Of a DNA stretch of 41,616 nucleotides, positions 18,738 to 25,238 are shown in pieces. Numbering within the stretch: position 1 is the stretch's first letter; each line of letters begins with the position of its first letter. The translations under genes were made by a program, and so were the position numbers. Source of the DNA: Candidatus Angelobacter sp. (GTDB lineage Bacteria; Acidobacteriota; Terriglobia; Terriglobales; Acidobacteriaceae); contig JAOAPH010000067.1 in NCBI GenBank assembly GCA_025462835.1, positions 1 through 41,616 of the forward strand, given 5' to 3'. Under the pieces are notes generated by a model that searched no databases, was not told the origin of the DNA, and saw only the letters and a program-made list of their open reading frames with translations.

Positions 18738-18898
18738 CATGCCACAGAACGGCTGTGGAAATTCATCTTCACAATGTGAATTGAAGCGAGCGGTTTTTGA
18801 CACTCCAGCTTTGCCGCTGATAGGATAGATGCTTCGCTAGGCAAGTTCTGTCGGCCACGGGAGAACGCGCTGGGCCACCGAATCCTGCAACAGAAAGC

Positions 18899-18976
18899 GT
18901 CCCCGTCGTCTAGCCCGGCCTAGGACACCGCCCTTTCACGGCGATAACACGGGTTCGAATCCCGTCGGGGACGCCA
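18899..18976 (+). tRNA. tRNA-Glu (anticodon UUC)
   Basis: A full cloverleaf with encoded CCA. The acceptor stem GTCCCCG (18899-18905) pairs with CGGGGAC (18966-18972), the discriminator is G18973 and CCA is 18974-18976. The anticodon loop CTTTCAC (18933-18939) gives TTC at 18935-18937. The T arm ACGGG-TTCGAAT-CCCGT is perfect. The top pair of the anticodon stem is a C-A mismatch (C18928 and A18944), where typical bacterial tRNA-Glu has C-G. The 3' half is the attachment site of the adjacent element and lies antisense to the recombinase gene's last codons. Confidence 0.95.
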
Positions 18977-20486
18977 AACTTGAATTTGTTACCTCCAAGC
19001 CAGCTAAGCTATTGAAGAATGAAGGAGCTTGGCCGGTTCCAAATCCTTCGTTCATGGAATATCCCAAACCATCGGGGAATAGAACCTTCTGTAGCCTCTG
19101 ACGCTGATCTAGAGAAGCACCAACCCACAGGCCAGCGGGGTCGCGCAGCACTCGATCCGCGAATTCCAACAACCCGTCGACCTGTTCCTCGTTTTCTTCT
19201 GCATCGCACAACTCTTTCTTGGCTATTTCTATTTCGGCTGTCAAGCGGTGGCTCTGTTCCTCGTAGGTAGCTTGATCAATCTTCCCATCGAGGTATCTAT
19301 CCATCAATGCATTCTTGCGATCATTGTGAATTCCCAATCGCTGCGTTATTGCAGTGAGTTGCGCGTGCGCTTGAACTTGCTTACGTTTCCAGACAACGAG
19401 GATAACGTCACGAAACAGAGCTAGAAACTCCCGAGATGGCGTAAGGCGGTGTAGCAAAGCTAGAAACTGGTCTTCCATAGCTGATTTGGCTACGGTGATA
19501 GCCCTGCACTTCGCATTGCGACAGTGGTAGTAAGAGTAGTGTTTAGTCCGACCTTTTGGTGAACTCCCGGTTAATGGCACGGAACACTCAGCACATCGAA
19601 CAAACAATCTCAATGGGAAATCGCTATTGTTTCTGGGATTGGGGACGACTGCCAACCGTTTGCCGTCCATGATGTCCTGCACACGTTCAAAAATCTCATC
19701 AGTCAAAAGCGGTTCAAAACTGCCCCGTTCTTTGAGACCCCATGCCGGAATCACCACCCACCCTGCGTAAACTGGATTTCGCAGCAAATTCTCAAAACTT
19801 TGTGCTGTCAGAGGCTTAGACTTTTGCGTTGTCAATCCAAGCAGTGTTACTTGGCGGAGCGCGTCAGCACGGCTCACTGTTCCAGAGCTGTAAAGCTCGA
19901 AAGCCTTCTTAACCAAAGCCGCACGGTTGGGGTCAGGGATTAGATTCGCGCTGTCTCTAGTCGCCCTAACGTTTAGATAGCCGATTGGAGCTTTGAAGGG
20001 GAATCTCCCGATCCTTGCCGATTTCTCCATTCCAACTTTAGTGCGTTCGGCATTCCGATCGCTGAAGAACTGATTAAAGGTGCCGTGAATATTACGCATC
20101 AGCTTACCTGCTGCTGTTTCGTCAACATCTTCGGCAACCGACCGCAGCAGAACATTTGCGTTTCCAAGTTCTGTCAGCACTTCAACTTGGTTTTCCAAGT
20201 TTCGAGCAAAGCGGCTCAGATCGTGAACGACAACGTAGCCGATCTGCCCCTTCCTAGACTTGATTAGACTCAGCATTTTTTGAAACTCGGGTCGCTCAGT
20301 CGTACGGGCTGATTTCCCGTCGTCATGGAACACCATTTGCACAGTGATTCCTCGCGCTTTGCACCACTCTATGCATCGAGCTTCTTGGATCTCCATGCTG
20401 AGATTTTCCATTTGCTCTTTTGTGGATACCCGCAGATAAATCAAGCCAACCTTAGGGTGTTGCCGCAGCTCTTTTCGTTTTGCCAT
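18936..20486 (-). CDS. Large serine recombinase (site-specific integrase)
   Basis: A 516-residue serine integrase. The N-terminal resolvase domain has the catalytic serine S21 in YLRVSTKEQ and the arginine motif VVHDLSRFARN. The Recombinase domain follows (PFKAPIGYL, ALRQVTLLGLTT, LLRNPVYAGWVV), then a zinc ribbon (CAEC and HCRNAKC) and a coiled-coil segment (DRYLDGKIDQATYEEQSHRLTAEIEIAKKEL region). It is the probable integrase of this element. The last 13 codons (LASPTGFEPVLSP and stop) are read from the antisense strand of the tRNA-Glu gene, so the C-terminus is supplied by the attachment site. An upstream small gene at 20547-20798 may be in the same operon. Confidence 0.93.
   Translation of the reverse strand: MAKRKELRQHPKVGLIYLRVSTKEQMENLSMEIQEARCIEWCKARGITVQMVFHDDGKSARTTERPEFQKMLSLIKSRKGQIGYVVVHDLSRFARNLENQVEVLTELGNANVLLRSVAEDVDETAAGKLMRNIHGTFNQFFSDRNAERTKVGMEKSARIGRFPFKAPIGYLNVRATRDSANLIPDPNRAALVKKAFELYSSGTVSRADALRQVTLLGLTTQKSKPLTAQSFENLLRNPVYAGWVVIPAWGLKERGSFEPLLTDEIFERVQDIMDGKRLAVVPNPRNNSDFPLRLFVRCAECSVPLTGSSPKGRTKHYSYYHCRNAKCRAITVAKSAMEDQFLALLHRLTPSREFLALFRDVILVVWKRKQVQAHAQLTAITQRLGIHNDRKNALMDRYLDGKIDQATYEEQSHRLTAEIEIAKKELCDAEENEEQVDGLLEFADRVLRDPAGLWVGASLDQRQRLQKVLFPDGLGYSMNEGFGTGQAPSFFNSLAGLEVTNSSLASPTGFEPVLSP
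18968..18986. other. Attachment-site repeat, left copy
   Basis: GGGACGCCAAACTTGAATT, formed by the tRNA-Glu 3' end plus about 10 bases beyond. It recurs at 24604-24623 with one inserted A. The pair bounds the integrative element. Confidence 0.8.
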
Positions 20487-20546
20487 TGATCACCGAATAG
20501 TTTTAATTAAAAGGGATACGCCTTTTGGCTGGCGTACCCCACACCC

Positions 20547-20798
20547 TTATGCTGCACAAGCAACCTGCGCGGGTAAGCGCATTGATTGCTGTTCATTGAA
20601 GACTTGTACAACCACATCCCCAAACGCGGATAAATGTTCCATCCAATCGTTTACCTCTTGGTCGGTCAACTCTGGTCTTGCCAGAACCTTCCGAGCTCTC
20701 TCAATGGTGACTGGTTGTGCCTTCGAGTCAGGACGGGCTGACCCCACAGCCAACTTGTGGGCTGTGCCTTTACGTCCCTGCCCAAATGAAGCTGACAA
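20547..20798 (-). CDS. Small hypothetical protein upstream of the recombinase
   Basis: An 83-residue frame beginning with TTG at 20798. Internal GTG or TTG codons near residues 16-18 are alternatives. The product is not recognised: a basic N-terminus (GRKGTAHKLAVGSARPDSKAQ) and a helical acidic remainder (VTIERARKVLARPELTDQEVNDWMEHL). It lies 60 bases upstream of the recombinase on the same strand. A role as accessory or control protein for the recombinase is a guess from position only. Confidence 0.55.
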   Translation of the reverse strand: MSASFGQGRKGTAHKLAVGSARPDSKAQPVTIERARKVLARPELTDQEVNDWMEHLSAFGDVVVQVFNEQQSMRLPAQVACAA

Positions 20799-20828
20799 TT
20801 ACACTCAGACTCATTCAGGCAAGCTGTA

Positions 20829-20880
20829 TTGTTACTTTCACTACCTTTAATTATACTCTTTCTGTGTAGTATTAAAATAC
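20829..20880. promoter_or_regulatory. Overlapping divergent promoters with a short palindrome
   Basis: On the plus strand TTGTTA (20829-20834) and TATACT (20852-20857) are separated by exactly 17 bases, a good sigma-70 layout, placing a start site about 25 bases before ATG 20889. On the minus strand a perfect TATAAT (20855-20850) overlaps the same bases and would serve the recombinase-side genes, though no good -35 is visible for it. A palindrome GTATT-AA-AATAC (20869-20880) sits just downstream of the plus-strand -10 and could be an operator. No transcript data support this. Confidence 0.55.
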
Positions 20881-20888
20881 AACAAATC

Positions 20889-21578
20889 ATGTCACAGACA
20901 ATTTTAGGTATTCCGGTAACAGTAGACTTTCGTAGCACGCCTTGCTCGTGGCATGAGAAGCCGGACAAAAGGTGCACAGTTTGGGCGAACGGGAAGCATA
21001 TACATCCCATGAAGCTCTGGGAGCGAGACGGCGATTGGCTGGAAGGGAAGAACTTCGACGCGTGGAAAGTGAGGGATTACTTTCTTGCCAGTGAGTCAGA
21101 CGCCGAGATACTGAATTTCCTGAATAAGACAGGACACTTTTCAAAACGCCTGAATGTGAAGGGGGCATGGTCTTACGACAGCTTTCGAATGTGGCACACC
21201 GCATTCAGAGGATTGTTGCAACGTCACCCTTCAGGATGGGGCGCATGGGCAAGTAAACAATTTGAGCATGAACCAATGATTATTAAAGCGTTGCAGGTCT
21301 ACTCCCAAATACCTGTAGACTTCCGCTGGACAAAGACGCAACATTACGCGTTCTTTAAGGCCACAGACACACTAGGAGCGATCCTTGCCACGATCTACAT
21401 TGACAAGCTCCGGGGGGCAAAGCACGGGTTCTGCGCCCGACCTGACTGCCGCAAAGACTTCGAGTTCATTTCGAAGCACAAGCGCAAATACTGCTCACCT
21501 TCTTGCGCTCACTTGGAGACAGTCCGTCGTCTGCGGGAGCGGCAGAAGAGCCGGAAACAGGAGAAGCGCAGAGTCTGA
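20889..21578 (+). CDS. Hypothetical cargo protein with C-terminal zinc-finger
   Basis: A 229-residue protein starting at ATG 20889. The upstream open frame from 20829 would begin inside the predicted promoter and is rejected. The body is a mostly helical, aromatic-rich domain (for example WERDGDWLEGKNFDAWKVRDYF and MWHTAFRGLLQRHPSGWGAW) that is not recognised. The C-terminus is a treble-clef/zinc-ribbon-like motif: FCARPDCRKDFEF followed by KYCSPSCAHLETVRRLRERQ, i.e. two C-x4-C or C-x3-C type pairs with a basic helix. The layout recalls the zinc finger at the end of ABATE/CGNR-type regulators, but the CGNR sequence itself is absent. A nucleic-acid-binding role is plausible. Confidence 0.75.
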   Translation: MSQTILGIPVTVDFRSTPCSWHEKPDKRCTVWANGKHIHPMKLWERDGDWLEGKNFDAWKVRDYFLASESDAEILNFLNKTGHFSKRLNVKGAWSYDSFRMWHTAFRGLLQRHPSGWGAWASKQFEHEPMIIKALQVYSQIPVDFRWTKTQHYAFFKATDTLGAILATIYIDKLRGAKHGFCARPDCRKDFEFISKHKRKYCSPSCAHLETVRRLRERQKSRKQEKRRV

Positions 21579-21916
21579 GCGCACGGTGTGCAGTGTACGA
21601 AAAACACGCCAAAGCTGCCGTTTGGAAGGCATTCGCACCATTTCGTACCTCATGGCGTGCCACCGTGCATCTGTAACTCATTTGTTTTCAACGTTAATTC
21701 CTGGAGCAGGTACGAATTTTGTCGGTAAAAATGATTGATATTTCACCTAAGCTGCTGAATCGAAGCAGCTTATCTGAAATAGTCCCTAGTCGCGAACATT
21801 AAAAACCGTTATTGTCTGGCACTTAGGCTAGGTTCGAAACTTGCAAAGTATCCCGGCAGTGGGTAACAGAAGAAAGCTGCTGCTCGAACACTAGGATAGA
21901 ATCCCGTGTTACCGAA
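21579..21916. other. Intergenic stretch, 338 bases
   Basis: Apart from the interlocking inverted repeats at 21581-21668 this gap is AT-richer than its surroundings and holds no open frame with a credible start. No clear promoter for the gene at 21917 was recognised, and there is no obvious ribosome-binding site before its ATG. Confidence 0.6.
21581..21668. promoter_or_regulatory. Interlocking inverted repeats (possible RNA pseudoknot)
   Basis: Three perfectly complementary arm pairs lie within 88 bases: GCACGGTG 21581-21588 with CACCGTGC 21661-21668; GTACGAAA 21595-21602 with TTTCGTAC 21641-21648; CACGCCA 21605-21611 with TGGCGTG 21653-21659. The second and third pairs cross, so all can form together only as a pseudoknot enclosed by the first stem. 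The structure begins 3 bases after the stop of the zinc-finger gene. Confidence 0.6.
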
Positions 21917-22345
21917 ATGACTGAGAACCCATCAGGATCGATTGAAGACGCGAAGGAAATTCTTCGCTCCGAAGTCTCTAGACTTAAAGCGGAGTCTGAG
22001 CAGAAGAAAGCGGAACTGTCTGAACTAACGCGCCAGTTGGGGATCGCAGAACGTGGACTAGCTGGCATAGAAGGAACGCAGTACTACTCGTCCACCAACT
22101 ACAACGTCTTTCCGAATCAATTCTTCGGCAAGCGTCTGGCAATGGCCATTAAGGAATACTTGCAATCGGTCGGTGAAAGGGAAGTGCACATCACGGAGCT
22201 GACAGAAGTATTGCGTCAGGGAAGTGCGGAGATGGGCGGAGATCCTGATCGAGAAGAGACCGTTGTGAAGATTGCCGTCAGCACCAATAAGGATATGCTG
22301 AGCTTGCGCGGCAAGCGAATGGTGAGTCTGAAGAAAAGAGACTAA
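21917..22345 (+). CDS. Hypothetical protein: coiled coil plus winged-helix-like domain
   Basis: A 142-residue protein. Residues of about 8-50 form a heptad-patterned coiled coil (AKEILRSEVSRLKAESEQKKAELSEL region). The C-terminal half (FGKRLAMAIKEYLQSVGER, then VHITELTEVLRQG, then ETVVKIAVSTNKDMLSLRGKRMVSL) has the helix-helix-wing pattern of winged-helix domains. It is probably a DNA-binding regulator or structural protein of the element. The exact family was not recognised. Confidence 0.7.
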   Translation: MTENPSGSIEDAKEILRSEVSRLKAESEQKKAELSELTRQLGIAERGLAGIEGTQYYSSTNYNVFPNQFFGKRLAMAIKEYLQSVGEREVHITELTEVLRQGSAEMGGDPDREETVVKIAVSTNKDMLSLRGKRMVSLKKRD

Positions 22346-22422
22346 CTGGTCTACTTTTTGCAAGACTAGTATTAATCTGGTTCGCGCCAAAAAAGACCTA
22401 TCAACTTTGAGATCGGAGATTC

Positions 22423-22764
22423 ATGTTTAGGAGATGCCTTTGCGTTCTGCTCTTGCTTTATGTTGCTCCATCGACGATAGCGTCAACCAAGAATGGTGTT
22501 GACGATGTAAAGCTCACAAGAAGCCTCTGCGGTGAACCCACACGGCAGGAATTCAAGCCGATTCGGGATCGAAGCGGCGGCGAAGAGGCGATTCTCTACT
22601 ACAAGAACAGCAACACCGAATTGCACTACTATCGAAACCAAGCCAGAGAAAGAACTTGGTCATTTACGGCTGCATTCTCGTTAGACGGCGATGACACAAT
22701 CTCGATGGCAGTTGTGAATCGTCGGATGCCATGCTTGAAAGCCAAGCTAAAATCTCCAATTTAG
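22423..22764 (+). CDS. Small exported hypothetical protein
   Basis: A 113-residue protein with an N-terminal signal peptide (MFRRCLCVLLLLYVAPSTIAS) and a small hydrophilic domain of beta-type composition (EAILYYKNSNTELHYYRNQ, TWSFTAAFSLDGDDTISMAVV). The mature part has two cysteines that could form a disulfide. It is not recognised. The next gene starts 12 bases after its stop. Confidence 0.65.
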   Translation: MFRRCLCVLLLLYVAPSTIASTKNGVDDVKLTRSLCGEPTRQEFKPIRDRSGGEEAILYYKNSNTELHYYRNQARERTWSFTAAFSLDGDDTISMAVVNRRMPCLKAKLKSPI

Positions 22765-22776
22765 GTCTGGCTGAAA

Positions 22777-23691
22777 GTGATCCGTGCAATTGAAAATAAG
22801 GTCACAATAGGTGATTGCGTGGGAATCTGCACATACTGCGGTCAGAAGGCGGGGTGGCTGAGCGATGTCCACACCGCTTGTATTGAGAAAGCCGAGTTTG
22901 GAATTGCTGCCATCAACAATGTAGTAATGGATGCTGTAACCACTGGCAAGACCTACGACGAAATCAGTGCCGCGATTAAAAGCATCAGTGCACAGAATGC
23001 GGTTCCACAAGATAAGGTCGTCCTATCCATCAAGGATGGTTGGAGTAAAGCTGCGGTAGAGAAGGGTGTAAAACAGCCGGTCAGCGATGACGAACTCTCG
23101 ATCGCTTTGGATGTGTTCAAGAAAGCAGGAATCACCTCTGAGGAGATGGTCTCCACGGCAGGATTTCGCCAAATGGCATTCAGTTGCATATTGTGGCGTG
23201 TGCTCCATGACCAAATGACTCCGTATGAAGGACCAATCACTTTTAACCTGCACCGTGACGAGATTCCCGTTTTTGGTATGGCAAATGTTCTGCTAAGTGA
23301 GGAGAGGAAGACAAGCTCCTACGAGGGCACTTACGGGGGAGCAACCATTCGAATCGGTAATGGTCTTTATTACCATCTTGGAGGCGTTCAGGGACACAGG
23401 GTTCAATCGAATGTGGTTCAGGAAGTGGATTACGGAGACTTTCTAATGACTACCGAAGCAGTCTATTTCGGTGGCACTGAGCACGGCATCAATTTTCGCA
23501 TTCCTTACGCACATATAGTTCGTTTCAATCCGTTCAAAGACGCGGTGGGCATATGCAAAGATGGCTCAAAGCAGCAGACCTTCGCTCCACAGCAGCACAA
23601 CGACTGCGGATGGTTTCTCTTTAACGTGCTGCAAGCACTCTCCACGAGGACAAATGGGCGGAATGCACACTATGCGGGAAACCCTAAATAA
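22777..23691 (+). CDS. Zinc-ribbon protein with C-terminal PH-like domain
   Basis: A 304-residue cytosolic-looking protein starting with GTG 22777. The N-terminus holds a zinc ribbon (CTYCGQKAGWLSDVHTAC). A helical middle region follows. Residues of about 175-280 resemble the PH-like beta-barrel found in many bacterial proteins of unknown function (GLYYHLGGVQGHRVQS, VDYGDFLMTTEAVYFGG, FRIPYAHIVRFNPFKDAVGI). By analogy this domain binds protein or lipid partners, but no ligand is known here. It lies in the cargo block, tightly behind the exported protein gene. Confidence 0.75.
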   Translation: MIRAIENKVTIGDCVGICTYCGQKAGWLSDVHTACIEKAEFGIAAINNVVMDAVTTGKTYDEISAAIKSISAQNAVPQDKVVLSIKDGWSKAAVEKGVKQPVSDDELSIALDVFKKAGITSEEMVSTAGFRQMAFSCILWRVLHDQMTPYEGPITFNLHRDEIPVFGMANVLLSEERKTSSYEGTYGGATIRIGNGLYYHLGGVQGHRVQSNVVQEVDYGDFLMTTEAVYFGGTEHGINFRIPYAHIVRFNPFKDAVGICKDGSKQQTFAPQQHNDCGWFLFNVLQALSTRTNGRNAHYAGNPK

Positions 23692-23728
23692 GATCGAATT
23701 TTTGCAGCCAGTTCACTATCATTGGTTA

Positions 23729-24271
23729 ATGGAGATGCAAATCAGACTGCTTCATACATCTCGGTTGGTCATGCTCGGAGTGCTTGTATGGTTTGCAAAC
23801 ACCGGAGTCTCCCCTGCCCAGAGCAATCACACGAGTTGGAAGGAATACTCGTTTCCGGAGGACGGATTCGCAATTTCCCTGCCCGACGCTCCTCGTAAGC
23901 ACCCCGACAAGAACACTCCAGATGCGACCGCATACTCAGTGAACATCAACCCTGATTATGCTTTCACGCTGCGAGTGAAACGTGACCCGCGCGAGTGCAG
24001 TGCCGTGTTAGGGCAGCTTCGGGGAGGTGTTCTCACTCGCAAGGCACAGGAAACTGACCCAGCCTCTCTCAAGGACGTAGCCTTAGATGGACATCCCGGA
24101 CTCGAATATGAGTGGAAAGTTTCCGATGAAAAGGTCGGGCGTCTCCGCTATTACTGCGGTGAAGGCCGAGTTTACATTTTGGCAGTGAATCGAGAGAAGA
24201 ACCAGCCGCTGTTGCCTGAAGCTACGAGAATAATGAACTCATTTCGGCTAATGCCTCGCGTAGCGAAATAG
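23729..24271 (+). CDS. Exported hypothetical protein
   Basis: The open frame runs from 23561, overlapping the previous gene, but ATG at 23729 (or 23735) starts a clear signal peptide (LLHTSRLVMLGVLVWFANTGVSPAQ), so about 180 residues are predicted. The mature domain begins with a PsbP/DUF1795-like pattern (WKEYSFPEDGFAISLPDAPRKH) and ends with a sentence of strands and a helix typical of such domains (YYCGEGRVYILAVN, ATRIMNSFRLM). Function is unknown. Confidence 0.7.
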   Translation: MEMQIRLLHTSRLVMLGVLVWFANTGVSPAQSNHTSWKEYSFPEDGFAISLPDAPRKHPDKNTPDATAYSVNINPDYAFTLRVKRDPRECSAVLGQLRGGVLTRKAQETDPASLKDVALDGHPGLEYEWKVSDEKVGRLRYYCGEGRVYILAVNREKNQPLLPEATRIMNSFRLMPRVAK

Positions 24272-24603
24272 TTGGCGAGTATCGTCATATCGTTGCCTAT
24301 CTTCCGGTATCAACTTCCCTTAACTCTGCCCATAACCGTCAGAAACTCCTTGACATCCAGATACAAAAAACTTGCAGGGCACTACCGCGAGTAAAGCGAT
24401 CGGAACTGCGCCCTACCATGATCTTCTTTCTGCACAGTGTGCAGTCCATACATGGTTCTATACAAGGTTGGGATTACTGTAACCGCGCGAATACTGGGGC
24501 TAAGCCGTTTTGTGGCTTCGCTGTTAAGGCTAATCACAGGAATTGCGAAGAGTATTTAATTGCTTTAGCCATTCGAGAGTTTGATTCCAACTCACAGCCA
24601 GAT
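24272..24603. other. Right arm of the element, 332 bases without a gene
   Basis: No credible gene. It contains a perfect 13-base palindrome TGCACA-G-TGTGCA at 24431-24443. The nine bases GTGTGCAGT (24437-24445) also occur at 21586-21594 inside the interlocking repeats. On the minus strand the part next to the att repeat is open for about 24 codons in the recombinase frame, which matters for the excised form (see findings). Confidence 0.6.
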
Positions 24604-24623
24604 GGGACGCCAAAACTTGAATT
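24604..24623. other. Attachment-site repeat, right copy
   Basis: GGGACGCCAAAACTTGAATT, a copy of 18968-18986 with one extra A. It separates the younger element from the recombinase remnant and lies in the same orientation as the left copy. Confidence 0.8.
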
Positions 24624-24745
24624 CTCCACTTCTAGCGATGCTAATGATTGAAAAATGAAGGAGTTTGCGCGGTTCCAAACCCCTATGACTTCGAGTAGGT
24701 CCACCCTTCGGGAAATAGAACCTGTCGTCGCTGGACGCATCACAT
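24604..24745 (-). pseudogene. Remnant of a second serine recombinase, 3' end only
   Basis: Read on the minus strand, this stretch aligns with the last 45 or so codons of the intact recombinase (18977-19115 region). One frame gives QRRQVLFPEGWTYSKS, a stop, then GFGTAQTPSFFN, against LQKVLFPDGLGYSMNEGFGTGQAPSFFN in the intact gene. After a frameshift a second frame gives SLASLEVENSSFGVPSG against SLAGLEVTNSSLASPTG. An in-frame stop and a frameshift show decay. It is the tail of a related element that once sat directly next to the tRNA. Confidence 0.8.
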
Positions 24746-24766
24746 TGAGTTATCGTGGAACACGCC

Positions 24767-25225
24767 ATGAACGAACTTCGAGGACAATTGCACAAATTGG
24801 TAGACGAGTTGCCCGACCACACCCTAGACCATGCTAGGACTGCGCTGGACTACTGCGTCAATCCAGAACAGCACCGCATGACCATAGAGAATGCAAAGCA
24901 GCGAGCTACGGAAAACGCGAAGCGAAACCTCCGAGAACACGCAGAAAGAACCGGTCACGGTTTCATTTCTGGTATCGGTAGTGGTGGCGGTCACACCTTC
25001 GCGGACGGCACTCACCACAGTACGATGACGGCTTTCGAGGACGGAAGAGAAGCAACTTATCATCTGTACATGTTTCGTGGGACAATCTTCGAGATTATCG
25101 AAACGATTGAGATTTCTCAAGACGGTCAGCGACTTATTCGACGTGAGCGAATTAAAGGAATTGATGGAATTGAGCAGATTCTGACGGCGGAGTTGCCTGT
25201 TTCCGCGCCATTTCAGGCTAGTTAG
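24767..25225 (+). CDS. Hypothetical protein, probable cargo of the older element
   Basis: A 152-residue protein; ATG 24767 (MNELRGQLHKLVDELPDHTLDHA) is preferred to GTG 24755. The N-terminal 30 residues look like the short helical motif seen in small proteins of toxin-antitoxin or regulator type. A basic helical stretch and a Gly/His-rich loop follow (GFISGIGSGGGHTFADGTHH), then strands with a Glu/Ile-rich segment (FRGTIFEIIETIEISQDGQRL). It is not recognised. It starts right after the recombinase remnant and ends just before the chromosomal protease gene, so it probably belonged to the decayed element. Confidence 0.6.
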   Translation: MNELRGQLHKLVDELPDHTLDHARTALDYCVNPEQHRMTIENAKQRATENAKRNLREHAERTGHGFISGIGSGGGHTFADGTHHSTMTAFEDGREATYHLYMFRGTIFEIIETIEISQDGQRLIRRERIKGIDGIEQILTAELPVSAPFQAS

Positions 25226-25238
25226 TTTCTGGTTAGCA

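Larger units (their letters stand above)
18977..24613. mobile_element. Integrative element inserted at the 3' end of tRNA-Glu
   Basis: This stretch of about 5.6 kb lies between two copies of the tRNA 3' end. It contains a large serine recombinase at the tRNA-proximal end, transcribed toward the tRNA, a small upstream gene, and five plus-strand cargo genes that are not obviously related to their chromosomal neighbours. Base composition is visibly more AT-rich in the intergenic parts than in the flanks. No replication, mobilisation, capsid or tail genes are recognised, so it is a minimal integrative element rather than a prophage or ICE. The right boundary is set at the second repeat; homology to a recombinase 3' end begins immediately beyond it. 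Confidence 0.78.

Noticed and set aside
21581-21668. HDV-like self-cleaving ribozyme
   Set aside because: The crossing stems recall the HDV double pseudoknot, but the linker between the first two stem strands is only 2 bases, there is no P3 helix in the right place and no recognisable catalytic J4/2 cytosine region.
18977-24603. Prophage or integrative conjugative element
   Set aside because: No capsid, tail, terminase, relaxase or type IV secretion genes are present, and the element is only about 5.6 kb.
24418-24651. 77-residue plus-strand open frame at the element's right end
   Set aside because: It runs across the att repeat and the recombinase remnant, has no family-like content and no ribosome-binding site.
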